A DNA stretch of 64,000 nt from NCBI GenBank assembly GCA_028023455.1, contig JAQFVV010012397.1:2097501-2161500 (forward strand), read 5' to 3'. The notes below the pieces were generated by a model. It was not told where the DNA came from. It was given only the letters and a program-made list of their open reading frames with translations, and did not search any database. A program made the position numbers and the translations under genes. This document shows positions 22,026 to 37,120 of this stretch, piece after piece. Source of the stretch: Epiperipatus broadwayi. Its lineage: Eukaryota > Onychophora > Udeonychophora > Euonychophora > Peripatidae. Position 1 is the first letter of the stretch. Every line of letters starts with the position of its first letter.

Positions 22026-25000
22026 GTAATAAGGCAAAGAACTAACATGGCAAACAAACACAAATGTTTTAAATAAAATAATAGCTATAACATTTCAATA
22101 TAGATGACTATTTTGATCTCAAAATTCTTTGTTGTAAGCTTCACTTAAACTCCAGATAGTTTAACGGATTAATAAAAACTGTACAGGTTGATAAACCCCA
22201 TCTCCAATGATATTAAAAACGATAACTTTTATCAATAATCTTTTGCTTTTTAAGCATGGAAATTATCTTATTTTTAAAACTTGTACTGGCTTAACATCTT
22301 TTAATACAAAAAAGGAGATAATTCACATTGTTAATTTATGCTACTGACCTGAATATCAAAAAAAAATTAATTCACAAGATTATCTAAAGCGTTGCTTTTC
22401 AAACGCATTCCATCCAGGAATATGCTGATATACAATTGTATGGTATTTATATTTTTATTATAATGCGATGTACTTAATACAACAATCATGAAAGATAAAA
22501 CTCATTAATGATTAGAACAAAAATTTAATATTAGCGAAATACAATTATTAGATTTTTTCCCAATGTTTCCATTGATAAACAAGTTCTATGCTTATTTTTA
22601 ATAGCAATGACTTATCAATAAAATGGTTTTTTTGGTCACTGAATCCAATATTGTGACAAATCCTTATTGCAAAATTCCAATTAGTTAATTAGATCTTAAA
22701 AAGACCGTGGGAAATTGTAAAATGGCATTCTTGTCCAGTCATATTTTTTTTATTTAATTAAGTAAACAAAATATTTTTAAGTTATTTTCTGTTGACCGCA
22801 TAGATGAATATGTATTGCATATAGACTTTTTAAAATCCTCCTATAAATCTTGCCAGTCATGGTTATCGGTGCAAATCCCAATGCACTTTAATCATTGAAA
22901 CTCATTTTCTTTATAAAAGGCATTCACTTTTTCTTTTAACATATTTCTTCTTTTAATTTCCTGAATTTCTACAAAACAGCAGTCTGCATGAATTTGCAAA
23001 TTAGTTACTTCATAAAACGATTAATTTGAGCTTTAATTATTAAAATTCTATTTATGACAAAAAAAATACTATTATTGATCTCCAACTTTATACTGCACTC
23101 TACTCTTCCCTCTGCCTAATTTTGCCAATTGCTTATCATTACTCATGAAATATCCACTTTAATACACAAAAATAAATCTAAAATTAATTTTCAGGGCTCC
23201 CCTTAAAAAGATTTGTGCCATCAGTTCAAACTTTGATCTAAAGTAGTTGAAGAAAATATTAACTTTGGCAACTAAATGTTTTTTGGTCTTGGTTCATAAA
23301 AAAATAAATTTACAAATTCAATATTCAAGTCAATAATCTCTAAAATTATAGTTTAGCCTTTCAAATCCTAAATCAACTTTTCATCTAATGCTTTAGAGTT
23401 TAATGTAATTTAAGCTTGCAGTTCGTTCAATTAATTTCATTGAACTTGTCTCATCATACTACTGATTGCTTATATCACTGGAGACTAGGTTAAGTACTCA
23501 GAACAAACATCATTAAAAGATATCAAATCATCAATGACATAAAATTGTTTCCACAAAAAAAAGTGAACACTCGTGAATGCTACAATTAAATTCTTTTAGG
23601 GAAATGCCATAATTGTTAAATTTGGTTCAACCAGCTGAATTTTTGGAGATTGCAATTCTGTCAAATATTCCATTTGATTAAAAGTTAAACAGTACAAAAT
23701 CAATCAAGTCAGTCTTCAAATCAAATTACACACTAACTTTCAGGTACTCTTTTATCTCAATCTTTATAGATAATTGACACTGAAATATACTAGTACTTTT
23801 AAGTTGTGTGTCTATGTTACTGCCCAAATTGCATCTTTTTCTAATTCTTGCTCTTAAAAACTATCAATTTTCCATAGTGAATCTTGTCCATCTGCTCGTA
23901 TTAAATTCAACATATTCTTAAAACATAAACCCTCCTCCCCATTTCTGACCATAGCATAATCCAATATCTTATGCATTAAATATAAAAAAAAAATGTCATC
24001 TTTGCTAACATTTTATTCAAATTTTGTAAATTTCAAACATAATCATTTGTTCCAACTACTTTAGATATCAATCTCATTTTTCACTTCCAACAAATTCTTA
24101 ACACAGTATCCTATCAATTTTAATGATTTATGATCATTGATAAACTTTTGTGAATGATTAATTACATTTTAACCTAATCTAATTACTCATTCCTTTGAAC
24201 ATAAGCATAACATTGAAAAAATGTGGTTTAGCTGTCGCAACTTACCTCTTGATTTTCTTTTCTCATTTGTTCAAATATGGTCAAAATATATAACAAACTA
24301 TTTACTTATATCAGTTTTATATTGAATCTAGAATAAAAATTAACACGTTTGTTGTTCAGCTCATAACAAATTCAAACACCAGAATTGCTGGACAATAAAC
24401 CTCAAATTCCAGTCTGATACTCTACCATTGCATCAAGCTATCATGGTTTCACTTTTTTAGATATTAGAATTTTTTTTTCCTCCTGAAGTTAATGTATTTA
24501 TCATTACTAAATATGAGTAATATCTCTCTTCTGGTTATTCTTATATCTATAGATATAAAACCATATGATTTGGAAAGATATCACATATTTTCTTCCTTTT
24601 CCATATAAAAAACCTGTTTTAAGTTATTAGCATTGACTTTTGTTTTGATACAAAATCTGATCATTCTGAAGCCATTGACAATATCAAATTCAACTGTTTT
24701 TGGAATTCTTTTTATAATTATAAACATGGATATTTTCATGAAAAAATTGTGAATACATATCAACTTTTCTTAACACTTTCAACATTACGAACAATAATTA
24801 CTATTGCATTTTGATTTCAATTTTCTCAATAAGGAAAAAAAATTGCTACAAAGATATTACAGCTGTTTTAAAATCAAAATAGCTACATTATCTAGATTAT
24901 AGTATAAAAAATCATTTTTGTATGTAATTATTAATCAAAAAGGCAGCTCATTAATAATTGCAAATTTCATAAACTTTTTACATATAAAATACTAAAGATA

Positions 25001-26851
25001 ATAATAATAAAAAAAATACAATTCCTGCCTATATTTCAGAATAAAAAATGCATAAATGTTCTTTTGTAATATTAAATTAGATATATAGGTGTAAATTTCC
25101 AATCAGTAAAGTCCTATTTACTTTTCTTAAATCCAAATAAATCTTTAATATAGTAATTCTGATATTTTCAACTTCCAATCTATTATAGTTATATATTTTC
25201 CCATTTCTTAACACATTTACTGCCTTTATCTTTACATTTAACAATAATCACTTATTAGTGTTGGCATAACTATCTTCAGTCTTATTTTTTTTTGTTTCAC
25301 TTAATTATGTCTACTCTTTATGCCATTGTTTCTGAAACTTCATTCATCACTCCTTTTGATGAGATTCAAATTTTTATTATCATTTTATTCAAGGAATTGT
25401 CAATACATACAATTAGTCATTAGTTGTAATTTAACATAAAAATGACAACTAAACAAAAATTTAAAAAGTCCTGCCCCATTTCTCTTGGCATAATTTCAAT
25501 TGTACATATATTTCCCAACAAAATGCTTACCTTCCAGAATTTTGTTCAATTCTTCTAACTGATTAGATATAATACAAATCATATATAAGATTCAATACAG
25601 TTGTTACATCTTTTGCAAGATTCTATTCATATAATATCTAAATGAACAATGGCAACTTTTTAGTCCATTCTTTCATTATCTCCAATTTTTTACAATTGTC
25701 CATTTTATACCTTAATGTTTATTCACAATATTAACCATAAATAATTAATAGATGATTGACATTATTGTAATTAGTGTAAATTAACTAAATATCTAATAAT
25801 TGCTTTAATATTTAGTTACTTTTATACTGTTAAGTCTACAAAATAACTGTAAAGCAACCAGAACATTCTCATAGTAATGCAAATGATCTTATTTTTCTTG
25901 CCATTCATTTATTTTTTTTGTATTAAATATTTTAAATTATATTTTAATCTTACAATTTAAATTTCTTATCTTTATTTTTGCCCATAAGGCAAATAATACA
26001 ATCTAATGGGAACTTTTGAACCAAGTTTGAAAAATGTTTCAATCAGAATAATAAAATGAGCAAACAATTTTCTCTTCAGTTAATATATTATATAGCTCTT
26101 TATAATTGGTTGCTTTTAAGCACTAATAAAAATTCGGGATTGTTACTGATTATAATTCATTTACTCTGGACATTTTACAACTTTTTGTGATCACCCTACA
26201 CAACCTAACAATAAAATAAAAATTCCACTTTTAATGTGATAAAGTTTACACAATACATTTTCAAGAAAATTTAAACTATTAAATTCTACTTTGGTTACAA
26301 AACTCTATAAAAAATACATAGTACAAATACCATTTCCAAAACTGTGTCATACTTTGAAATTCCACCATACTTAAAAACTCAGTTACGTAAATTTTTGTTC
26401 ACATCAAGATTTAGAATAAAAAAAACTTTGTGTATATATATATAAACAGTATTACAAACAAAAATACTTGCTTAATTCATCTTCTATTAAATTATTAGAA
26501 TCATTTTGCCCAATATATATTACTTTTTTTTTTAATAATAATTACAACAGAATTTGTGACAATCAATATTAAAAACCTTACAACTGGGCAATGAGATAAA
26601 ATTCAAATCTAAGCAAATGGTGATGCATTTAAGACTACTAGTAAGAATTTATTTTCAAAATGTAATAAAATATATCTGACTTAATAACACTGCATGTATC
26701 TTTCAATGATATGAACATAGGCTACACATCAATTGGTTATTTTTCCTTCAGTTCTCTATAAGTACCATTATTCCATTGTTAAAAGTTTATAATTTAACAT
26801 ATGATATTGTACATGACTGTTTGCATCTAGCTTTTAAAAAAAAAATCACAT
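22026..26851. other. No recognised gene; low-G plus strand suggests decayed minus-strand coding
   Basis: No family recognised. From about 22770 to 25720 the plus strand is poor in G and rich in C and A/T trinucleotides. Some minus-strand stretches read like coding sequence, for example MVRNGEEGLCFKNMLNLI near 23880-23960, but stops are frequent. An old LINE-like or processed copy is possible; I cannot name it. Confidence 0.3.
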
Positions 26852-26965
26852 CATTAAAATACTAGCCAAAAAAAAAAAAAAAAAAATTATTAAAATTCTC
26901 TCATGGATTAATAAATATACCCATGAGAAAATTTTAGTAAAACTTTTTTGACTAGTATTATAATG
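26852..26965. repeat. Short hairpin (MITE-like) repeat
   Basis: Left arm CATTAAAATACTAGCC then a long A run then AAAATTCTCTCATGG; right arm CCCATGAGAAAATTTT ... TTGACTAGTATTATAATG. The arms pair over about 50 bp with a small loop. Noncoding. Confidence 0.65.
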
Positions 26966-27851
26966 TTATATGATTTTCTATTTTATTTATCATTATTAGT
27001 ATAGCATTAGGTAGTATTTAATTTACCAACTAAAAAGTATTTTTACTTTTTATAAATATATTATACTTTTTCTAAGCATTGCAAAATTATGTGACAAGAG
27101 ACAAAAAATATTTTATATCCCTAACATTAATAATATATGAAATATAAATTAGTCATAGATGGAAATTCTATATACTAAAACATGGGAGTAAAAAAGATTT
27201 AACATGTTTTTTTTTATGTTATGTAAACTATACATATACATGGGAAAGCAAATATGATGGACTCTCAATCCATTATTTTCCGAGGAACCAAAGAAAATAA
27301 ATAAAATAATGTAAAAATGATTAGTTTAAAATACAATTAAGCTATGATTAAAAATATTTAACATTTATTATTGAAAAATGTGTGCATATGTATAATGGAG
27401 TTGATGTTATGTAGAGACAGATGCTTTTTATTAATAATCTTTTTTAAATCCTTAATTTAGTAGAAAGAAAAAGATTTATTTGCTTATGGCAACTTTTACC
27501 ACTTCAAATATCTCAGGAAATGGTATAATAAAGTTGCAAACAAAACATAAACTTGTCTTTTTAAATATTAAGACTTTTAATGAAAAATTTTAAATTAAGT
27601 AAATCAAAAATCTCTAAATTTCTAGCACTTTTTTCTAAGTAAAAAATAAAATAAAAAAGTTGACTAAAAAAAAAAAAAAAAAGTTTCAAAAATGATAAAT
27701 GTATATTTCTTTTCTATGCCTCTGAATATGACCAATAAAATAACAATTTGTGAATATCCAATGGATTGAGAATTCATTGTATATCATGTTGCTTTTATCA
27801 AAAAAAAAAAAATACTTCAAACGTTTTTTAAACAATAATGTATTTACATTA
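26966..27851. other. 3' flank of RPS20, no gene
   Basis: AT-rich with A runs (27667-27682). No coding signal. Confidence 0.5.
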
Positions 27852-27857
27852 TTTATT
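27852..27857 (-). terminator. RPS20 polyadenylation signal
   Basis: AATAAA on the minus strand, 12 bases after the RPS20 stop codon. This is unusually close to the stop, so a second downstream signal may be used as well. Confidence 0.5.
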
Positions 27858-27869
27858 TTAATTTTTTTT

Positions 27870-28175
<306 letters not shown>

Positions 28176-29779
28176 TTATGAAAACTTCACACTACATAAA
28201 ACAACTGTTCATATATAAAAAATATACTAATATGATGAGACATTTCAAACAATTACTATGAAAAATTAATAATTTAATCTGAATTATATATAAAAAATAT
28301 ATTTCTCTAAAGCAAATGTTAAAATATAAGTTGATATGGGCTTCTGTGAAAAACAATTATTCAAGGAATACATAGATACAAAACTTAATATTTTTAAAAA
28401 TAACTTATTTGGATGGGTTCAAGCAGTTGCACAATTATACCATTAAACGTATTTATTCTCACTTTTTCTTTTTTTTGTCTTGTTGTATAAATTGTCATAG
28501 GAAAAAAAAAAACATTATCACTTCAAACTTAAATATTTTCTAAGAAATATAAATTTTGCTATCATTTCAGAATCTGAAACTACCATTGCACTAAACTGCA
28601 CAGAGCATGATTACATAAATCTAAAGCTGGTAATAGTCAACTAATCAACTGCTTTCTATTGTTCCTGCCTTGAAATGTACAATCTATTATTTCAATTAAC
28701 ATAAGTCTAATTAAGTCTAATCAAATTAAATAAAACAAAAGTAATTCAGTTTCTGAAAATTGCACAGCTTCATTCAACAGAATTTAGTAAACAATGATTT
28801 TAAGATTCTATCTTCCTCTTACAGCTCATATTTTTTTCATTAATTACATCACTTAGTAGTTATGCAAAAATACTTCAAATAATAAAAGATAAATGACTTT
28901 CTTTTAATAATGACGAGCATTACTTACTATTCTGTAAATTATAAAAAAAAACATGAAGTAATTGATATATTATTTGTAAGATTACAAACTAATATAAAAA
29001 AATCTGGTATAAAACATCAAGGTATTTCTAAACATACAAAGCATATAGTATTCTATCAGTCAATATGGGATATATCTCTATCAAATCCTGCTCCAATTTA
29101 AATGCATTTGAAAAGATTGAGACTAACAAAATAATCGGCAAATTTTTAACAAACATTTAAGAATAAATTATTGCACAGTTTAATATGGTTTTTTTCTTAT
29201 TAGTTTTGTTAGGGGAAAAAACTTTTAGGAATAGGTAAGCACTATATTAAAAAAAAAACACTATTAAATTTAGCACATTATTAAATTTTTCACTATTTTC
29301 TTTCCAAAAATGGTCCACTATATTTAAAAACCAAATTAATTTGCACATGTCTTGGTTTATTTAACCATTTTTCATTTCAATTTTTCTCACATTTAATTAA
29401 TGCTGTATATAAAAAGATAAATTTAGATAATTTGATAAAGTTTAAAAAAGACAAGGAATTGGAAAATGTGAGTATAACTTGGTTAAAACAGCATTTAAAT
29501 TTTGAATAAAGATTTTAGAAAAAAATACTTTAAAAAAGTTTATATATAAGAATGAGAAAACCAATTTTGAATAGACGTCATGTCATGTTAAGTATCTAGT
29601 GCAATTATAGAAGAGATAATAATTGAAGAATATTTTGTATAAAAAGCTAAATAAAAAAATGTAAATATAAAAGAATGAAGACAAATATGTAAGTAAACAA
29701 GAAGTTATAAAAAAAAAATTATAATTTATGTGAAGAATATATTATTTTTGTAAATTCTTCATATACATAAATTTGTATT

Positions 29780-30262
29780 GTAGTAGTATATATATATATT
29801 TTAAACTAGATGTAATTAGAGGGGATTTGAACCCAGGCTAAGCTCCCTTTAGTCATCCACTCCATCCCATACAACCGATACACACAAACACATATATGTG
29901 AAATAGATAAATGATCTCCACTATATGTATTTCGTGCTGAACCGGCACTCATCAGTTGGTCCGGATCATCATCTCCAACACACATATATAATCAATGCTC
30001 CATTTATATTAAAATAGCAAATATTCAAACTTTAATGGACAGGCTTCAATCTTCTTCACTCTCCAACTCTTCAGCCATCCACATCATTGAAAATCCGATG
30101 AATGGTGGTTTAGCATGAAAGATGTATATTGGAGATCATTTATCTTTTTCACGTTTGTGGTCATGTGTATCAGTTGTATAGCATGGAGTGGATGACTAAA
30201 GGAAATTGAAAGTCTGGGTTCAAATCCCCTCTAATTACATATAATTTAATATATATACTACA
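29780..30262. repeat. Family Y palindromic SINE-like dimer, copy 3
   Basis: The right end reads GTATAGCATGGAGTGGATGA (A-box-like) then GAAAGTCTGGGTTCAAATCC (B box), CCTCTAATTACATA; the left end is its reverse (GGGGATTTGAACCCAGGCT, GTCATCCACTCCAT). Both halves share GTGCTGAACCGGCACTCATC-type cores, and the pairing extends outward through TAATTACAT and an AT-rich tail. It looks like two tRNA-derived SINE units joined tail to tail, with the tRNA-like parts outside. Confidence 0.75.
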
Positions 30263-31200
30263 CTTGTATTTAAATATTACATATTTAGTCTGTATTTTGC
30301 CCAACCCTCTTCTGTGTATTTAAAGGTGCTTAAAATCCTATATAAGAGCAGTCAAAATAACTTAATAGTCAATATGGGTATGATAACAAAATTATCCAAT
30401 AAGGGTTTTGAACATACCATCAACAGATTTTTAATGAAATGGATGACTGAACAGTTGGAGAGTGAAGAGGATTGAAGCCTGATCATTAGTTTTAAGATTT
30501 GATATCTCAATATAAAGACTGCTGAACATTGATTACATATATATATATATGTGTGGAAGACAATTCGGACCAAATGATGAGCGCTGTTTCAGCATGAAAT
30601 ACATATACTGATGATCATTTACCCTTTCACATGTATGTGGCTGTCTGTAACGGTTGTATAGCATGGAACGGATGACTAAAAAGAGCTTGAAAGTCTGAGT
30701 TCAAATCCCTTCTAATTATATGTAGTTTAAAGTATATGTATTATACTTGTATTTAAATATAACATATCCAGCCTGTATTCTGCCCATCCCTTTTTTGTGT
30801 ATTTAAATGGGCTTAAGGTTCTACATGAGGGGTTAGAATGATTTATGGTTAATATGGGTATGACAATAAAATTAGCAAACAAGAACTTTGGACATACCAT
30901 CATCAATTTTCAATGATATGGATGGCTGAAGAGTTGGAGATAAGCCTGACCATTTTGAAGATTTGCTACCTTAACATAAACTGAGCACTGATTATATATA
31001 TGTGTGGGAGATGATCCGAACCAACAGATGAATGCCGGCTCAGCACGAAATAACTATATTGGAGACCATTTGTTTTTTTCACATGCATGTGGTCATGTGT
31101 ATCGGTTGTATAGGATGGAGTGGATGACTAAACGAAGCTTGAAAGTCTGGCTTCAAATCCCCTCTAATTATAGAAATTTGTATATATATTATAGAAATAC
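30263..31200 (+). repeat. Family Y direct tandem pair (period about 483 bp)
   Basis: Two head-to-tail units follow copy 3. Each starts near CTTGTATTTAAATAT (30263 and 30746), passes through GTTGGAGA and AGATTGAAGCCTG-like sequence and the GATGAGCGCTG or GATGAATGCCGG core, and ends with the A-box-like TATAGCATGGAACGGATGA, the B-box GAGTTCAAATCCC (unit 1) and CTTCAAATCCC (unit 2), then TCTAATTATA. Unit 1 ends near 30745 and unit 2 near 31200. They share the half-unit with the palindromic copies, in one orientation only. Confidence 0.75.
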
Positions 31201-34200
31201 TTCTTAATAATGAATATATAATATGGATGAAGCAGAGAAAAAGAATGAAAAATAATTCATAAAATAAAGTAAAACTTGAAAGTGGTTATTTTTTAAATAT
31301 ATTCAAAAAATAAAATATACAAACTCTTTCATTTTTCGATTATTAGTAAGATGAACTATTAAGTAGGATTTCTAATTTATCATTTTAATTATAATTTTGA
31401 GGAACACAATGACAATAAAACATACACCCACCCCACATTAATAAAGACTTCATTTTTAGTTTTATTGCTTTCATATGTTAACTATTAAGGTTATGTTATA
31501 TATTGAATCAAAATGTATATACCAGCCAAAATGATAAACAAGTTAAACAGCCATAAGTAAATTAATCTTAATCCATATCAGCATATTTGAATTTTAAACT
31601 ATATTTCACAATAAAATGATTGCATATTTGCCACCACAACCTAGACAGATAACAGTTACATTCAACAGGAAGGTCACTACCTTAATATAAGAGAACTAGA
31701 CAAAGCTCTTTTAAAAAAAGTCAATACAGCCTCACATTTATACATTTAAGTCAATTATTACTATATACTTTGCCAATTGAATACATTTATATAAATTGAT
31801 TTTTGTAATAACAACTGAATGGATTTACTGCTTGGGAATTCATAGGAAGTTCAAGTATTGGAATCACTACACTCTAGTCCATCACTCCACTAAAGTATTC
31901 ATCTTAAGCAAATAGATTTCGTTAGTACAGCAACCTCAATTCTCTATTCTTCTCAGATTAATAATGCCACGCATGTAGAAAAGAAAAAATTAGTTTTTAA
32001 TTCACTATATACTATTTATTCCTCATTACTTGTCCTATACCTGTAAAAATTTAAATATTAAATAATAAAACCTATTAATTTTAATATTTTTTGTATATAT
32101 ATATCTTGATAAAAGATTATTAACAAATATAAAATATTTTTATAGTTTGTACATGTCTTCTTACCTCTTTTTTTGCCACTTTTCAATAACATTTAGCAAT
32201 TAAAATTATTTATTAGTACTACTTTTGGCCAAGATGTAAACTTTAAATTTGATTCAAAATCAATATATCTTTTCTTATTAATACATTTAGCTTTTTAAAA
32301 CTCTACATTCTTTCTCTATACTTATGCACAATAATTTAAATATGTATTTGGAAAAAACTATTTTACACTTCAAATAAATGAGTTAAAATACATTAGGGGG
32401 ACAAAACAATAATTAGGATGCATTTTGGTAGATCTAGTCTTTTCAATTGGTCACAATCTCACTATCTAAAGATAACATATTATTGATAAATACATAAGAA
32501 TAAAGAGGTTATTTCACCTGAAATATATCTTGGAAGTCATTCACTTTATTCTGATACTTTTATTAATTAGTTTGAAGGGTGAAAATGTGAACTAGTATTA
32601 TGCAAAATGTATATTTAATATATTGTTTACATTAAATTAATAAGAGCATTTGTATTTAATAATAAAAAAAACATTAATCTTTAATAGTTTAATTTGTAAA
32701 CCAAATGATTCTGACAAATAATGATAAGGCATCTTTTGTGCACTTATTAAAGAAAATGTATTTATATATATCTGCAATATCTGTCAAAATTAAAATAAAA
32801 AGCACAAATATATCATTTAAAGCTGAAAAAATATGGTGCCATAAACTGTTATTTCTAATACTCCAGCATTATTAAGAAAAAGTATATACACAAAAATTAA
32901 ATATGTAACATTCATATGTCTTTGTTATTGCATAAATCAATAATCACAATTTAAAGAATAAAAGATCCTATCAATAATGGCAATTATGTCTTTTCCCCCT
33001 GTTATTTCAACAGCGTAAAATTGTTCACTTTCTCCTTTACTCATCTTTGCAGAAGTCTAAAAAAAAATATTTATTTTCTTCTATCTAGAACATGATTTCT
33101 GATAAGTGTTTGAAAGATTCCTATCTCCATAATAACTTATTCACGACTATTTATACTTTATATTCTTTTAGTAACCTAATAGATGTAGATGAATTTGAAA
33201 ATATTAAAAATATTCTAATTTTAGAATTAACATATAAAATAAACAATTTATGAATAAATTTAAAATTAATGAGATTAAAAATATAAATTATTATTTTTTG
33301 ATAATTGTTATATTGTGTTAGCTTTATTGTTTTTTATGCTATATTCACACTATGGCCTATATTACATATATATAACATGCATTACTAAATTGTGAAAATT
33401 GCATTTTCAACAAACATATAATAAAATTCAACATGACATCACTCAAAAAAAAAAAAAAGGTTAATCGAAGTTTAAATGACAGCAAATTACATGTTCAACA
33501 ACTATGTGATATCAAAAGAAAAAAACAACAATTTAAAACTACTCTTTGAAGAAAATGGCAACCCAGAAGTATAAAAGCAACAGTAAAAGTACATGATTGA
33601 ATGAATTGTTCAGTAGCATCACAGCAATGGAATAGGCTTATCAGCCAATATGAATATCAATCAGGCCAAGTTATTTCACAAATGTAAATTAGAACACTAT
33701 AATAAAAGATGGCATCACATATCTACAGTATCACATAATTTCCATTTATAATGAGGGGAGAAAACTAACAAAGGAGAAGCCGATGAATCCATGAATGAAT
33801 TTGCTCAGCTAAGTCTTAGATAATGCACGTGAAATAGTATCATACTAGCTATGCAACCAACAAAAGTCGAAGATTAATCTATAGGATTTAAATAAGATAG
33901 CTACCGACTTAATATGATCGAATGCAGCAGATATAATGGTGATCACAAAAAAAGCAAATGTTTAGAATCCACTAAGATATTAACATTGACATTGTAATCT
34001 TTAGCACAAATAAAAATGAGATCATTAGTGATGAGTTTCTGAAGATGTGACTACTTATAATGAAGAAAATCTACATAATCAGATGATTTGATATGAAAAT
34101 TTCTACTGAGCATCATTTTACTCACATAGAGATTATAAAGTTCTGAATGTTGACCAAAAAAAAAAGATGATAACATATGAACATGATAAAAACGAATCGC

Positions 34201-34600
34201 AAATATGCTTTAAGAACAAATTATTAGATACATAGAGGATTTAAATCACTAAACATCACATGATCACTATAGAGGATTGTGATAACGATCCTATTTTTCA
34301 AATTATAGGTTACTATACCCTGGCTACAGATATAAAATTGCAGCAAAAAAAAATCAGCTTAAATATTTGAGACTAAAATAATTAAATAAAAAACTATATA
34401 TAAGTATCTAATGTATTTTATCAAAAAACCACATGCCATGAAATATAAGCTTTCTTCTAACAGTAACTACGGTAATGATCTTTCAATTTGCCAATAAATA
34501 ATCATTACTTTTGCCTTTAATTATTTTTATTCTAATCCACTATTTAATGCTCGCTTATTATATATATTATACTGCATCATTTATTGCCCTTATAAAAACA

Positions 34601-34774
34601 ATAATAAATAGTGTAAAAAAAGAATAATCAAACTAGTATGACTAAATATAGGAATGGATATTTGACAATTAAAACAAGCAACAGAGAATAATAAATAGTG
34701 TAGAAAAAGAATAATCCAACTAGTATAACTAAATATAGGAATGGATATTTGACAATTAACACAAGCAACAGAGA
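34601..34774. repeat. 87-bp tandem duplication
   Basis: Units at 34601-34687 and 34688-34774, both starting ATAATAAATAGTGTA and ending ACAAGCAACAGAG, differing at few positions. Noncoding. The apparent 63-codon frame across it is a by-product of the duplication. Confidence 0.85.
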
Positions 34775-36954
34775 ATATCACAAGAGAAATAATAGAAGCA
34801 AAAAAAAGGCTTTTAACTTAAGGGTTCCTCTACAGAAAAAATGGAATTTAGTAAAATGTACTCGTTTTTGATACTTACATGTTAACTGTACTAAATTGAC
34901 TTCAACTTTAATATAGAAATCTTTAGTTAATTGTATCTCCATCCACTGGTAAAGTCAGTATATGCATACCAAAGTAAATCAAAATAATCAAACTCCGGTA
35001 TGTTTGATCTTTTTGAAAGTATGTGCACAATGAAAACTTTTGATATATGTTGCAAATGTAAGGAAGAACCATGTCATGTTATCAAAGAATATATGATATG
35101 ACATGACAATGTTTTGTTTTTGTAATTTTTTTTTTTTTTCTAGCTTTAATTTACAAAGAATATATACTTATTTTTGGAAAAATAGAAATCTGATATTGGG
35201 CCCCCTGGTTCAAATTTCCATAGAATGTTTTTTTTTTAATTTAAAAAACTAATTTAAAAAAATGTTATAATTAATTTTTCAATTAAGGTTAAATTTTCCA
35301 ATATTTTTTATAAGATCATAATTCTAAAATTTAGTTTTTGAACACAAATTCCTAAAAAAATTTATTCATATCATTTCTTTTATAAATTTATTTACGCATT
35401 TTATGTTTTTTAAATTGAAATATCTCTAAAAAAAATATTTTTTTAGAATATTACCATTTTATTATCACATTTTTTCATATATTAAAACATCATTGTAGGA
35501 GTTCCAAAGGGATACAATTATTTTTAATTAAATGTCAATGAAATTCATTTTTGGGTTATTTTTTTTAAGAGTATAATCGTTATTTACTTTTATACCTTCC
35601 CTATTGGATTTCTTACCAACTATTTTATTTTATAAAATGAATTTTTCATTTTTTTTCTCATCGTATTTCTTTTGAGTTTTTCCTAAAAAATTTTATATAA
35701 AAAATATCAATAGACAATTTCAAGATCTCAATGTATTAAAATTAATACCTTCGATTTTTGAACTCGCTAAAATCATGAACGTATTTATTGACTCCTAAAA
35801 ATAGGTTTATTTGGGTTTTGTTTAGTGTTAATTTTATTATCTCTCAATAATTAATATTGGTTGACAATAAATAATTTTAATAAAATTAAAGTTATCCCGT
35901 TAATTTTCAAACTAATAAAATTTTAAAAAATGATTCTACGAGATTCGAATCAGGGATCCAATACCAGATTCCAATTTGAGAGACTGCTAGAAACCAACAA
36001 GATAAAATAACAAACATAATTAAAGTGAACTATTATAATCATTATAATACATATAATTATAAAAATAAATTTATTTAATAATTAGTTTATTAAAATAATA
36101 TAATTTATGAAATTGAATTATAAATAAATAATTATCTTTTATAAAACTGGTACATCTTAACTAGAAGGTTGAGACTATATTTACATGACTTCTCAAAATT
36201 AGGAGAGTAATTTGATACTGAGGATCCTCAAAAAGTCACTCAAATTTTCATCTATTAGGCATGGTCTAAACTTATTTTTAATAAAATGCATTGTAGAAAA
36301 TATGGAATCACTTAGGCAAGTAGATCCAAAATAAGATTTCTGCTTCACATTTTTTAAATATTGGATATTTTTGTATATCAACTAATTTCCAAAATATTTT
36401 GTCTATGTTCAGAGCTTTCAAAGCAACATCATTTGATAATTCTACAACTAATTCTAAATTTTCTATACTTGCTATGATAAAAAATTTTAATGTGTGTATA
36501 TTAAAAACAAAACAGGAGACATCTTGAATTCTAGATTACAAAATAATGAAGATTTTATATTTCAAATATTATTACACATAATATTTTACTTAATACAACT
36601 TCAAAAAAAACATTTTTATAGTAATCTATGATAAAAAATCCACGTGCTATATTTATTAATGTTGGGTAAAAATTACCAACTTTTAATCTGGATAATTATG
36701 AAATAAGTCTGTCTTCAAATACCTCATATTAATACAAATTCAGTTATATACTTTATATGATATTTATAGTTAAGATGAAGCACAATGTCTAAAATAAATT
36801 GTTCTGTTTTTTATTCAACAAATGAAAGATATAACATTTCTTTTTGGTGATATAACTATTCTTCTTAATATATATATAATTATTAGAAATAAAACATGGA
36901 TTCTCTACAAACTAAAGACAAAAGCATTAGAAAAATATTAGTTATAAGTAACTA

Positions 36955-37120
36955 TAAAACAGGCAAAATTCTCCATACAGAGCCAAAGATACCAAAATGT
37001 ATGGGTGCTGAACTGAGTTCAGACCCATAAGACTATATAAACGATTGAGCATAGATTGAAAATATTATTGTGTTTTCAATTTCATTCTCATAGTTTTGTA
37101 GTTAAGTAGAGATAAAATTT
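36955..37120. repeat. Family X fragment
   Basis: Contains AAACAGGCAAAATTCTCCAT (X end) directly followed by the X centre (GTGCTGAACTGAGTTCAGACC) and part of the arm (CTCATAGTTTTGTAGTTAAG). The section between end and centre is deleted compared with 2270-3115. Confidence 0.7.

Noticed and set aside
31004-31207. 67-codon frame
   Set aside because: Lies across a family Y repeat unit; the apparent codons are tRNA-like SINE sequence.
34590-34781. 63-codon minus-strand frame with internal repeat
   Set aside because: Produced by an 87-bp tandem duplication (a multiple of three keeps the frame).
35936-36000. tRNA-like piece with GATTCGAATC
   Set aside because: The minus strand has a B-box-like TTCGAATC, but the flanking stems do not pair and no cloverleaf can be drawn; at most a diverged SINE scrap.
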